Source of the DNA: Triplophysa rosa
Lineage: Eukaryota > Chordata > Actinopteri > Cypriniformes > Nemacheilidae
Direction: 5' to 3'
DNA length: 64,000 bases
Assembly (NCBI RefSeq): GCF_024868665.1
Contig: NC_079893.1
Coordinates: 7,217,485 to 7,281,484 of the forward strand
Made by a program: the position numbers and the translations under genes. The notes below the pieces were generated by a model, which was not told the origin of the DNA, did no database searches, and saw only the letters and a list, made by a program, of their open reading frames with translations. Below are positions 24,525 through 36,338 of the stretch, piece after piece; the first letter of the stretch is position 1, and each line of letters begins with the position of its first letter.

Positions 24525-25081
24525 CAGTGGTTCCCAAACTGGGGTACGCGTACCCCCGGGGGTACGCCAGGTGACGGAGGGGGTACGTGAACAAAATCCT
24601 GAAATCTACTGTTTACTTAATTATAATGCACCTGACAATCAACCAGTCATGTTTTTCTCACAAGCTAAATATAAAGACGTGCTCCCTCTAGTGTACACAC
24701 AGCAAAATAGTAGTCACGTAGTGCCATAAAAGGTCAAATTCATGACATCCAATCAAAAAATATGCGTCCACTCATGCGTAAGCGCAAGTCTTTACGTACC
24801 GCAGACTTTAGAGACTTTATAGACTCAGACTTTCTCCGATACAACCAAACATCACAGAGTTATGCAAGTCATTTCAAGCACATCCATCTCATTAAACAGT
24901 GAGTCGTTTATTTATATATGAGTCATATATCATTTATTGTTTGATAAAAGAAAATTACATGTATTTAGAATGCAAATAAAAAAATGTTTGAGACCACAAT
25001 TGTGACTGTAAGAAAGGGTGTACGCAGAATGATATTAAATCCCTGGGGGGTACGCCATTGTACAAAGTTTGGGAACCACTG
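24525..25081. mobile_element. non-autonomous hAT (Charlie-type) element
   Basis: 557 bp. Ends CAGTGGTTCCCAAACT / AGTTTGGGAACCACTG are perfect 16-bp inverted repeats, followed inward by imperfect GGGGTACGC motifs. Target duplications CTCTAAGG at 24517-24524 and 25082-25089 are perfect. No transposase. Confidence 0.92.
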
Positions 25082-25089
25082 CTCTAAGG

Positions 25090-27476
25090 AAACAAACAAT
25101 GGAAGTCAATACCAGATTTTGACATCTCCGCCTTTAAAAAATGACCTGACGGGTAAGCGCGTATACACAGGCAAATATTGAAGATCCCGCGTGTGTGCTC
25201 GTGTGTACTTCTATCCGAGATGAAATGCTGAGCGTGCACAGATCACAAGATGTGAATTGTGCGGCATAAACCGGAGAGAGGGAATTAATAATGGCCGGAC
25301 GGAATAATACAGGAAGGAAATGACTCACAAAAACGTGCTGGAGTGGCGAAAAGGGCTAATCGACGTAAAGCGCCCGTGAAAAATCCACTAGCATTTGATC
25401 CCTGTGAAAAATACGCTCGCAAAAGAAATGACAACAAAGACAAAGCAGTGCTCCTTGTCTTCAGGAGAAAAGAAAAAAGAGGGGGAAATGATTTCCTGTT
25501 AAACAGGAAGCTGAAGTCTGTCTGATGTGTCCATCTAGCAGCTTCAGCGTGAGAGCAGTAGATCACTCATCAGGCCCGAGTGCAGCGTGACACTGTCTGA
25601 TATATGAAGAGCTGTTTCTTTTGACATCTGGAGTAAATCTGCAGCTCGACGCTCTATTCTGACACACTAAAGCCACGGTGCCATTTTATGATGACAACAG
25701 AATATTAAATTTATACCTCCCTCCCTTCCGTACGCTGTCGTCTCTACACTTCGATTCTCTCTCTTTCTTCCTCCCTCATTTGCATGTGTGGAGGAGGTTT
25801 ATTGCAATGCAGTTATTTAGTTGTCCTGAAGTTAAACTGATGCTAGAAACTGAGATTTGGACACCAGCGGCCTGGATAAGATACAGGAGAAAAATGCCGG
25901 ATTCAAACCCCCATTCTTTACCTATCACGTCCCAGGCATTTGCTTCCCAATATGTCATGACTCTGAAAGCCTTTACTTCCTTGATCGACGCTTTGGCACA
26001 TTGTAATATCACCTTTGTCTGTTGTCTTTTCATTAATTTAATAAGCCGTTCATACATTATAATCCAGGCTAAATCTACGACTCTGTCCTCGCTCGTCTCC
26101 CGCCGCCTATCCTTTGACAATATAGGTGTATTATACGACATGAACGGCGGAGGCTGTTAGAATTTAATTGAAATTTAATTGATTTATCAAGCTGGTAATC
26201 TCATTAAATGCCACTAAATCTCAGTTTATTAACAGCGGAGGCGTTACATGTCTCTCGTGTGCGCAGAATTAGCCTTGAATTACGAGGCGTTTAAATGCAG
26301 GCTAGCTGAGGTGGGGTGGTATAACAGACGACACCTCTCGGTGGAAATATCTCCAGCTATAGAACAGCAACATGATGGAACACATGACGAATGGAAAGAA
26401 AATGAGAAACAGAAACACCTCTAGTTGCCAAAGAAGAGCGAGAGGGAAAAGGGAAACTCTTATTTTCTTATTTCTTCAACCTGTATTGATTGGTTTCAGG
26501 ATCACCCGTTAAGATGATAATAATTGAAAAAACCTCGCCGTTCTGTGCTGGGATGTTGGAGGGAGAGACAGGGGGAGATTGAAGGAGTATGTTTGATCCA
26601 GGGCTGTTCACCAGACTGAAGAAATGAGCCCTCGGAGTCCACAGGACTGACTGCTATCCTTGCACACACACCCGGACACACACACAGACTAAAACTGGGA
26701 AAGGGAACATGATGCAACCCAGATCCGACTTTCAAATCTGTTATCTAGAAGCTATTGAAAAACTATTTTCTCATTTGTTAGTTCTTGATCTCATTAAAGC
26801 TGTAATCAGTAACTTAAATGTTTTCGCTTAAAATACAGAGCAAGCACATCAAAAATAGTCTCCTTACCCTGATTCGCAACAGTCAGACATAATTTGACTT
26901 CAGCCCACATAATAAGTAGAAACCTGTAATTATGTGTTTCAAACGTAGATGGCGATAGAGAGGCTAAAGTTACAAATTCCAATTGATAAATTATTGATCA
27001 AATTGACTTATTAACAATAAATCGAGTGATCTGTTCCAGAATACATTTATGATGAGCACCCGGAAAATCTTACGACGTGCAGGTATGCACAATATCACAC
27101 AAAGAGAGTCTTTCCTTTAGTGAAGATGATGCTAATCCGGTTGAGGGTTCTGAGAGGGAGCATGACTCTTCCATATTCAAGGAAGAGAGGATTTGATTTA
27201 CATCGCTACAACTGCATAACCCGTCTGTCCCCAAGCACACGTGCGTGAGCACACGTGCACACTCAGTGAAATTGTCACGTCTGAGCAGTAAGCCGATGGC
27301 TCAGACCAGGATTCGGGGTCGATGGGGCTGTATCCAGTGACGTAAACTTCAACACCATTCTCATATTTCTTTCTTTTTCACTTGCTACAGTGTATGGATT
27401 TTTTAATCCACTGATGGTGTTAATCTAATCTCCCTTGATGTCAATGAGGCAAAATCTGCCAACATAGATATAGTAT
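25090..27476. other. unique-looking non-coding DNA, possible conserved element
   Basis: 25900-26240 has no repeat and carries the direct repeat AATTTAATTGA at 26161-26182 with further homeodomain-type words. 26790-26990 resembles a diffuse dispersed repeat also seen near 38150-38330. Confidence 0.4.
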
Positions 27477-27636
27477 TTAAGGTCCAGTGTATGAAATTTA
27501 GCGGCATGTAGTGGTGAGGTTGAGAATTGCAACCAATGGCTCGCTCCACCCCTCCCTTTCGAAGCACTACGGCGACTGACACAGAACAAAGATGTCGTCA
27601 TGTTTTCGCTTATTTTTGGGTGAGCCATCTCTTTAA
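27477..27636. mobile_element. chimeric TTAA MITE (GGTCCAGTGT family start, Angel-like end)
   Basis: The left part (TTAAGGTCCAGTGTATGAAA to about 27610) belongs to the family also seen at 28896-29234. The last bases (TTTTTGGGTGAGCCATCTCT, then TTAA at 27633-27636) are an Angel right terminus. Confidence 0.6.
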
Positions 27637-28895
27637 TCTGGGATGGAGAAAAGTACTCTAACGTTGGGAAAAAAATGACAAAGTGCACTTTTGAAAAAGT
27701 CATATTATTTAGATTTATAAATCTGCTGACCGAACCGAAGAATCATGTTGGTATTCATGACAGACCTTTGTATATCGCTGAATGTCAGAACAATGGCCGC
27801 GAGCGAGCACATACAGTGCAGTACACTGTGTGTGCGTGTAGTACTTTGTGTAAGGCTCACTATAAAACGCTTTAGGCTTTGACAGACAGAGAATTTGCCC
27901 TGGTCTATGAGCCTGACTAGTGGCCATCACTCATGTGGACTAAGGCTTACACAGAGAGTGAGAGAGGGAGGGAGTGTGACCTTGGTGACAGCAGTAAATT
28001 CGGACAGGAATGTCAACAGCCACAAGACATATTAGTGTCACGCCAGCGTGCCCATAAGTTTACCTCTGCCAATTACACAGCGGCCATAAGATCACAGCAG
28101 CCAATCAGAGAGCCTGACCCTTTCTTAAATCATCGCTGCTAAAAACTGTTTTACCCGCACCGACGGCTGAAGAATTCTCCGCAGGACGGGAGGTATGCTG
28201 GAAAGGAGGTGTGTGCCTCACATATCCAGCGACACCAATCTGACCCCACTGTAGTGGAAAATGAAGTGTACCCGGACCTTAAGAGCTTGCCATCTTTAGC
28301 AACTATGTTCTGTTCAAGAGCTTCTGTGAGTATGTGAGGTAACCCCTCAGGATCCTGGAAGCCCACCGGTGTTGGCCAGCGTATGATCTTGGATGGTTTG
28401 ATGCTCAGTGTTTGTGTGTCTGAGACAAAGACACTGGATCAATGACGCTCTGAGATGTTCAGCATATTGCAATCCAAACCCTCCACCGTGAACACTCCCT
28501 ATCAAAACCGTCTTTCATTCATTCTTCCACACCATCCCTTCTTCTCACCATCCAGTCGTCTCTGAAGGATTCCTTTCATTGAATTATCTGCTGCAGTAGT
28601 TCCGAGCTTGAGTTTAGAAGGATAACTGTTAGAACGGATCGATACAGCCTGGCACCAACATCGGCTCTGTGGAGACACACGCGCGCCTCGTGTGCATACA
28701 CACAACCCTTCATCAATACTGTAGCATCTAATGCGGAATGGCAACTTGGCCAGTCACTAATTATGGCCTGACCCTTGTCCTCCTCTCTACACTGTCTCTC
28801 TTTCTCTCTGTGCCTCTTTAATTTTCATTTATTTAGTGTGTCAACTTTATGAAAACTGTACCTTGGTCATAGGCATGTCATTTCAGATAGATAGA
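27637..28895. other. non-coding, no gene
   Basis: Nothing recognised with confidence. Confidence 0.5.
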
Positions 28896-29234
28896 TTGCA
28901 ACCAATGGCTAACTCCACCTGCTCACCTGTCTTTCGAAGCACTACGCCAGCTGACACGGGACTAAGATGTCATCACGTTTTCGCTTCTTTGCCGAAGGAG
29001 ATAACGTATTTACGGAACACGCTCTGTAGAGCAGTTTGTCCGTTTAGGGCACTGTAAAAACAACATGGGACCCGCAGTGTATGTAGATAGAAAAAGCTCA
29101 TTCAAAGGTAATACAAACATAACGCTTCATTATGTAAAGTCTTTATACACCTCTGAAGACATACAGTATAGTTATGTAAATTATATTGCATTTCTGTAAA
29201 TAGATCCTCCAAAAAATGACACATTGACCTTTAA
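28896..29234. mobile_element. TTAA MITE of the GGTCCAGTGT family
   Basis: GATTGCAACCAATGGCTAAC, TTTCGAAGCACTACG and GACACGGGACTAAGATGTCA match the copy at about 27525. The right end is ACATTGACCTTTAA with TTAA at 29231-29234. The left 50 bp are diverged. Confidence 0.65.
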
Positions 29235-29507
29235 AACAGCTCAAATAAATGCACCCCTCCCATTTACATTTTATTTATTTTGCAATGTTCACAAAAAATA
29301 CGTGGACACCCTGATACCAATCCCATCACCCAGTGGCTTTCTGACGAGAATCTATTTTATGTCTAAAAGGTGGGCAAATTGTTTAAAATAAGGTTTTATT
29401 CACAGTATTATAGGTGATGTAAGACATCTCTGTCCCCTGTACCAATGGAGTAAACAAATCATATTATCAAATAAGGTTTAAGAAGAGAGTTTTAAGGGGA
29501 CTGTAAT

Positions 29508-30090
29508 GGGTCAAAGACGTTAAGATGTCCCCATCAAAAGAAATTCACAAACGTGATTTTATGTCCATAGAAAGCACATTAAATGTAAGTAAAATGTCTA
29601 CTTTATGGTTTCAAGTTTTTGGGGAAAAAAATGTCAAAATTTGGTTGAAATAATTGTCATTCAGTGTAACACAATATTTATGCACAGATTCAAACAACAT
29701 GCTTATTCTGACTTGTACATATTAAAATATATAAAAGAATAAGGGAGCATATTACATTTTATCGTGCTTTAAATTCATCTTATTGACAAATGGGCAAATC
29801 CTAGGATAGTGGCAAAATTTTAAAAATATAAAATTACAAATAATTAGCATTTGGGGTGGAAGTAATTAGTCTTTTAACATGTCAAATGTATTTTTATTGT
29901 AAATATGTCTGACAAGATTGTTACACTGAATAACATTTTAGTGGGCGTCTTCTGTAAATAAGGGAAAAATTATGATATTTATTTTTTGCTCAGAAAAACA
30001 AAAACGCAATTAAATTAATTTGAACAACAACAATTTAAAGCAGTATTACACTTATTGTTTTATGCTTAAACCCTTTTTAGTCTTTGACCC
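29508..30090. mobile_element. AT-rich DNA-transposon remnant with GGGTCAAAGAC ends
   Basis: GGGTCAAAGAC at 29508-29518 and its perfect inverted copy GTCTTTGACCC at 30080-30090 enclose about 560 bp of very AT-rich, non-coding sequence. Outer GACT...AT bases also pair loosely. No target duplication or transposase was recognised. Confidence 0.4.
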
Positions 30091-31170
30091 TAATAAGGAA
30101 GTCAAGTAAAGATTAAAAAAAATATTTTTTTGTTAAGTCTAGTTAATATAGAAAACATCCATAAAAACATTTTGTTTCAATAAGAGCAAACTCTAAAATG
30201 AATATGAAAAACAGAAAAAAACTATTCATTTACAAATCATACTAACACGGACCTAAAACACAATTCTTTTTTGTGTGGCATTATTCGAACACTACCGCGT
30301 TAAACGTGCCTTCAAAGCAAATATCCCATTCTTCCCTCTTTAATTCACATCGTGGAGAGCAACAGGAACGCGGTTTACACTCTACAGACAGCGAGTGTGT
30401 GGGAGGCAAAGTAAAATGGCTTCATCAATAGTACTGATGGGCACTGGGAAATCGAGAGGCCCATCAACCATAAACATAACACGTGTCCCCTATTAATAAC
30501 CCGCAACGCGCGCTACAAGTGACACGCTAACCATCGCAACGCACGTGACTCGTATCACCTTTCTGAGTGGTTTTCCAATGACAAGCACCTCATATTTCAG
30601 AACACTCCAGAGATCAACCACACTAAATGTGCGCGTGTCTTTATCCCATCTGGTCAGATTTCTTTACAAGGGTTTCCCCTCCCTCCCGAGTTGTTTTCAA
30701 TGGGAGGTCTTTAGAGAAATGAAGGGGCCGTTGTACACAACACAGGCGCTAATGGATTCATGAGGTTAAATTGTAACAGGGAACCAGGAGGAACGCACGC
30801 AGACACATAGCGACCCGCCGACAAACAGTCGAACAAAAGAGACAGCTACGAAACATAAGCATTTCACTTTGTCTAACAGAGCGAATGGCGTTTGCACTCA
30901 GAGACGGCGAAACTCAAAACTGAAAGCTTCTATCTGCGAGAGTCCATCTGTGATAAACAAGCTGTTAGATGACAGCATCCCTAACAAATTTGCAGTGTGC
31001 CGACTACGAGATGTGACACTCTATCGTAGCTTAATGCTGTTTGTGGCAATGTTGTTTCTCTCTGGGTACAGTAAATAACAGCGCCAGTTTTGATTCAGTT
31101 AATGTAAAAGTTCAAAGTCACAGCAAAACTAGGTTGATAAAGGTGGACTTGGTCTTGGATGTTCCTCTTC
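30091..31170. other. non-coding, no gene
   Basis: 30240-31080 looks unique; no family recognised. Confidence 0.5.
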
Positions 31171-31462
31171 AATGGGCTAGTTCATAATTTCTCTCTCCCT
31201 CTTGTCATTTCAAACCTGTAGGACTTTCTTCCTCTGCAGAACAGAAAAGAAGATATTATGAAGAATGTTGGTAACCAAACAATGGCGCTACCTATTCACT
31301 TCTATTGTATGGATACAAAAACCAATGCCAGTCAATGGGTCGGTTCTTCAAAATATCTTCTTCTGTGTTCTGCAGAAGAAAGAAAGTCATACAGGTTTGA
31401 AATGACAAGACGGGGAGTAAATGATGTCAGAATTTTCATTTTTGAATAAACTATCCCTTTAA
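31171..31462. mobile_element. Angel-like MITE
   Basis: Full-length copy (about 292 bp). Left CTAGTTCATAATTTC is diverged; the core CTTCCTCTGCAGAACAG...TGTTCTGCAGAAGAAAGAAAG is palindromic. The right end is AAACTATCCCTTTAA. Confidence 0.8.
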
Positions 31463-31908
31463 AGTCCTTCCTGGATCAAATTGAGCACGGTCTAAGATAT
31501 TGTCTAAGATCTGATCTTAAACTTTATGGGAGATGTGTGTAGGATTAAAGTCTTGATTCTTGTGAATAGAAGAATGTGAGTACAAAAAGCCTCTTGTTAT
31601 TGTGGTAAAACATTCCAAACCAAACCCTTTAAACATATTTAAATTAGCGTTCACACCAATGGACGATAATGTTATGTTTATTCTAAGCTTGCAAGCCTTT
31701 TAAACTGGAATGGATTTTGATTTTTGTCAAGGTCTTTCATTCATCAGGAATAAAAAGGCTCGAAAATAAAGTGATCCCAACTGAATTCTGTATTCAACTG
31801 TTCTCTTAAATTTAGAATGATTTTATATCTTTATCTTAAAATCTATAAAAGAAACCTATATAAATCCTATAAAAGCTTTATATTTATCATCCTTTTTGTG
31901 AACGGGCC
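31463..31908. other. AT-rich spacer between two Angel-like MITEs
   Basis: No coding or RNA feature. Confidence 0.55.
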
Positions 31909-32197
31909 TTAAAGAGACAGTTCAGCCAAAAATAAAAAAACTTTATTCACCCTTATGTTGTTGTAAACCTTTTGTTGTTGTATGACTCTTTCTTCTGAGG
32001 GACACAAAAGAAGATATTTTGTGAAATGCCTTGGTGGGGTTTTGTGTTTATAAAATGGACGTCAATGGGGTTCAATGTTGTTCGGTTATCAACGTTCTTC
32101 AAAATATCTTCTTTTGTGTTCTACAGAAGAAAGAAAGTCGTACAGGTTTAAAATGAGAGGAGGCTGAATAAATTTTCATTTTCCTATTCTGCTTTAA
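31909..32197. mobile_element. Angel-like MITE
   Basis: TTAAAGAGACAGTTCAGCC at the left, TTAA at 32194-32197 at the right, palindromic core with AAAAGAAGATATTTTGTGAA and its inverted mate. Confidence 0.8.
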
Positions 32198-33884
32198 TCA
32201 GCGACTGTTCTTGTCACGGGTCAGTAAGATAAAGTTAATTTAAAAACATTTCCATCCTTATCATTTCCAGCAGGTGTACAGTAATTATACTTTGGATTAT
32301 AATACACTACATTACCTGTTACTTAAGTGAAATTTCATTGTAATCAACAAAAAATGAACTTTTCTCTTCCCAAGGAATGACAGAACTTCCTGTCTCCATG
32401 GGAACAATCTCATGCTACCTAGCTTTTGCCTTTCTGATACTCTACCCTGTACTTTTCTCACTACAGTAGCATGCGGGCTCACGACGTACACCCTCTCCCT
32501 TTTCTCCACCCATCCTCTTCTTTTTTTTCCTGATTTAATGATCTGACCAATTAGGACTGTAGTATCTCATGGATGCTTGGCAGGGTCGTAATTGGAAGAG
32601 CTCTGGGTTTCTTTTTAATCATTAGCTTTAAGAAACTATCTGTGCATTCACAATTAATCCTTTCAGAGAGGAAGAAAGCGGCAGAGGTAGAGAGGTAGAG
32701 GTCAGCCGGCACTACACACGCTGAATGTATTTCACAGCGGGGTCTCCGGTGGTCATGTAGTACAGTCCATACTAAAGTGCTTGGTCGTCTGAGCTCAATT
32801 GTGGGACATTACTGCCACCTACTGCCAAGGAGAGGAACTGCCTATTGGAAAGTCCCTTCAGATCTTGTGGTTAAGAATCAAATAGCCATATAAAGATAAA
32901 AGCACCTTTTCCCTGCGCTGCACTGCGAGTCATTTTATAAGAATGAATTCAATTACCAACAAATGACAAATGCAATGTGAAGTTATTATAATGTCACACT
33001 GGATGACATCTTAAAGGTATTTAAAGCTTGTAATTTTATATTTCTGAAAGCAGGAACATGGGGTACACAAGCGTCAAGCGCAGCTGTAATTACACTGGAG
33101 CGATGCAGAGATACTAAAGAGACAATGAGTGAGTCGAATTATAAACACACACATCAACCGGCAACTTCATAACCGTTCGTGGATCTGATGCCAGAGTCTG
33201 GTGCAATCTCGTGCTTCTAATTCCCGACACAGTACTGCCTCTTCTTCACTGACAATGCCTAGAATCCCGATCGGATCTGGTACCGCAATCACATTGAAGG
33301 GGTAAGTGTATCCTACACGGAAACGCATCAGACAGGAACTTATTTAACCCAATCTCAATTTGAAAGAGAAATCTCTGGAGCATTTGGATGATCGTGACAG
33401 GTGGCGTACATGGTACTAAAATAGTACCTTTTCTGTACTGCTAATACAGTAAGCAAGTAAATAGATTAAGCAGAAATAAAAGGATGCAAACAAGACAAGC
33501 ACTGAAGAATATCCTGCTGTAAAATTACCACGGATGGCATAGCTCAAATTATTTGGTTTTGGAAGAAATTGATGACAAACATCCAAGTTCATTTAAAAAT
33601 ATACAGTAATAAATCTAATGTTTATTACTACTAAGCCACACAACCCTATATCTCACACAATCTCACACAACACCTCCACATACACCCAGAAAATATCACA
33701 GCAGCAGTGTGATGTGGATCTCAGCGTTTTTACAATCTAAATGGACAAACCCACAATGAGATCAAACTCAATTAACAAATAATGAAGCAAACACAAAGCT
33801 GGATAAAATTTGGAAACAATAACAATTCTTTATATGGTTTCATCGAAGTTAACTTCCGGCCTGTGTTTGTTGATCGGTCTAGGT
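32198..33884. other. non-coding, no gene
   Basis: Unique-looking. GTACC-type repeat traces at 33408-33460. Confidence 0.5.
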
Positions 33885-34230
33885 AGGTAGTGGTTAACAA
33901 CAATTTATAAAACGGTCAGTTCTGGTCCTTGATTCTGATTGGCTGAGCTGAGTTCTAAGCCATTATAAAATACCCCAATTTATAACGGCTGACTGCATTA
34001 CATAGCCTAAATATAATTTGATTTACTTTATTTTATGAAACCTTGCAACGCATATGGAATAACCATTTTATAAAAGCAATAAGCCCCGTGAAGCAGTGGG
34101 TTACAGTGCATTTTATAACAGCTACTGTTACAAACTCCGCTCTTTACAACTCCGCTCGCTTCGCGTCGTGCCACAACGCCCTTAGCTGTTATAAAAAGCA
34201 CTGTATTGCTTTATTGGATTGGATTATTGC
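33885..34230. repeat. dispersed palindromic repeat (MITE-like)
   Basis: Contains CAATTTATAAAACGGTCAGT, GATTCTGATTGGCTGAG, CTCCGCTCGCTTCGCGTCGT and a distal TTATAAAAAGCACTGTATTG. Blocks of this kind recur in fish genomes. The superfamily is not clear. Confidence 0.4.
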
Positions 34231-35670
34231 TTTACTATATTTTATTTTATTTATTTTAATATGAATTTATATTAATATTTTATTGTATAATTATTGATTA
34301 AATAAACAATTTCTTGAATTTTATAGTAAATTAATTTATTAAATAAACAAGTTCTTGAATGAATCGTATAACTTTGACGCATTTAAGTTTAGCCAAGTAA
34401 CGGTTCTTCTACTGGTAACCCCAAATAATACTGGCTAGACATACTTTTAACTTGCTAGCTAATGTAATTTACTTGTTATTTCTTTTGCTTGTTTTCAGAT
34501 ATAATCTACAAGGACACATCTTTGCAGATTTGTACCATAAATTAGGTTCAGGCCACAAAAGTGCGCATGCGCAGTAACGTTTATGTTGTTGCTTTGAAAC
34601 CGTCTATCATGTGACATAAGTCCAGCCTTAGTATCATAAGCAAGTAGTTAGAGATCAGCGGGGAGATAGTTTGCTTGCAACCAATAAAATAAAACCATTA
34701 AACTATAAATAACAGGGTTCAGCCACCTTCGCTGAGCTCAGATCTGTAAAGTCTCGCTTATTTTATGATTCAGGAGGGTGCACTGGTCAGACTTCTCCAA
34801 ATGTGAACTTGGGAGTCTGCTGTGGAGTACATCAAGGGTGCAAAAGACACATACAGTACATTGAAAAACAAGACTCTTCATCAGTTCCTACACCTCGGGA
34901 CTTTATCGAAGGTATTGCATTGCAAAAACAAGCCTGCGACACATCCCGCGCGCTGCCAAAAACATCATGCCTGTGTTTACGTGCTTTTACAGTTGGTTTT
35001 TTGTTTCGGGCTGTTCTTGGTAGACGCAATCTCTGCCAACGATCCACACTCGGAAAATCATTGCAGCACAAAAGAAATGACAAGCCTCTGGCACTTCACA
35101 AAAAACAAAACCATTTGTACTAAATGCATTCTGAAAGCCACATTCATTATTTTCTGCCTTTATTTTACTTGCAAATGAGCTTCCAGTCCAAATCCGAACG
35201 GCCATGTCATTATTTGACTGTTTGTACAATCTAACATTTTCCTCTTTTTGGAATCCTAAGTAGTCGCGTAGAGCCTACACCAGTGACGTAAACTCATGAT
35301 GATATTAGCATACTCCGCTCTGTGCTTTAGCTGTCTAGACTCCCCAGGTCCATCTGCCCCGGCGCTGTCCATCATCGCCATGATGCCCCAAGCCACAATT
35401 ACAACTATTGTGGTTAATAAACTCAACCGCTGAAGAATGTACAATTAGATGGGACATATGCGACCCGCGGCATGTTGTATTTATGAGCTCGATGACCTCC
35501 AATCAGCTTGCGCTATCAGCTAAACATAGCCCGAAAGGTCATTAGGTGTGAATGACTTTTTTGACCAAACAAGATGATTACAGTCAGAATTTTTCATTAA
35601 ATACACAAAAAAGTACAGCCACAGTGCAGCAGTTCTACATGTTCTAGAAAAGCCTACTTTTTTGTTTGTT
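34231..35670. other. non-coding, isolated NRF1-type palindrome
   Basis: TGCGCATGCGCA at 34562-34573 is a perfect 12-bp NRF1-type site in AT-rich DNA. A CCAAT (about 34681) and a TATAAATA (about 34706) follow, but no credible ATG-started gene lies downstream. Confidence 0.4.
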
Positions 35671-35878
35671 TTCTTCAAAATATCTAATTTAGTTTTCAAC
35701 AGAACACAACAATATACAATATCGTAGTCAATGCTGCCTCAGAAATCTCAGTTGCTAACATTTTTCTAAATATCTTTCTTTGTGTTCAACCAAACAAAGA
35801 AATGTATACAGGTTTGGAACAACTGGAGGTTGAGTAATTCATGAAAGAATTCTCATTTTTGGGCGAACTACCCCTTAA
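35671..35878. mobile_element. Angel-like MITE, left part lost
   Basis: Right half retained: CAGTTGCTAACATTTTTC, ACCAAACAAAGAAATGTATA and TTTTTGGGCGAACTACCCCT with TTAA at 35875-35878. Confidence 0.7.
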
Positions 35879-35897
35879 ATCAGATTGGGCATCACAT

Positions 35898-36042
35898 CAC
35901 ATTTACATTTACGCATTTGGCAGACGCTTTTATCCAAAGCAACTTACATTGCTTTATCCTATACATTTATACATTGGCATGTGCAATCCCTGGGATCGAA
36001 CCCACAACCTTGCGTTGTTAACGCAATGCTCTTACCACTTTG
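35898..36042 (-). repeat. tRNA-derived SINE (minus strand)
   Basis: Minus-strand tRNA-like B box (complement of GGGATCGAACCC at about 35993) with CAACCTTGCGTTGTTAACGC. The LINE-like tail ATTTGGCAGACGCTTTTATC, then CAAAGCAACTTAC, lies at the other end. The tail matches the end of the LINE fragment at 49905-50245. Confidence 0.72.
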
Positions 36043-36254
36043 CAGATCAATATCATGTCTCCGCGAGTGATGTCATCTTTAAAGCATAGATCCTCAAATA
36101 AGTTACTGTATCAGTTATTAATTTATTTTTTGGCTAATCGCAGATGCATTATTTCCATCAGTTGTGCGTATCGATCGAGTTTGTCCATCATAACTTCAGG
36201 TTAATTTGCAACTTGGATTCAAAGCCAACTAGAACAAATCCTATACAGTATGTA

Positions 36255-36264
36255 TACACACACA

Positions 36265-36331
<67 letters not shown>

Positions 36332-36338
36332 ACACACC
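36255..36338 (+). repeat. (CA)n microsatellite
   Basis: About 84 bp of CA with two CACTCA interruptions. Confidence 0.95.

Noticed and set aside
25343..25566. Overlapping short frames on both strands
   Set aside because: Opposite-strand shadows of each other without supporting context.
34803..35178. Frames of 106 and 118 residues downstream of a CCAAT/TATA-like arrangement
   Set aside because: Both begin with GTG rather than ATG; the next in-frame methionine leaves a short piece with no known domain.
36255..36338. Possible CRISPR-like regular repeat
   Set aside because: Dinucleotide microsatellite without spacers, in a vertebrate genome.
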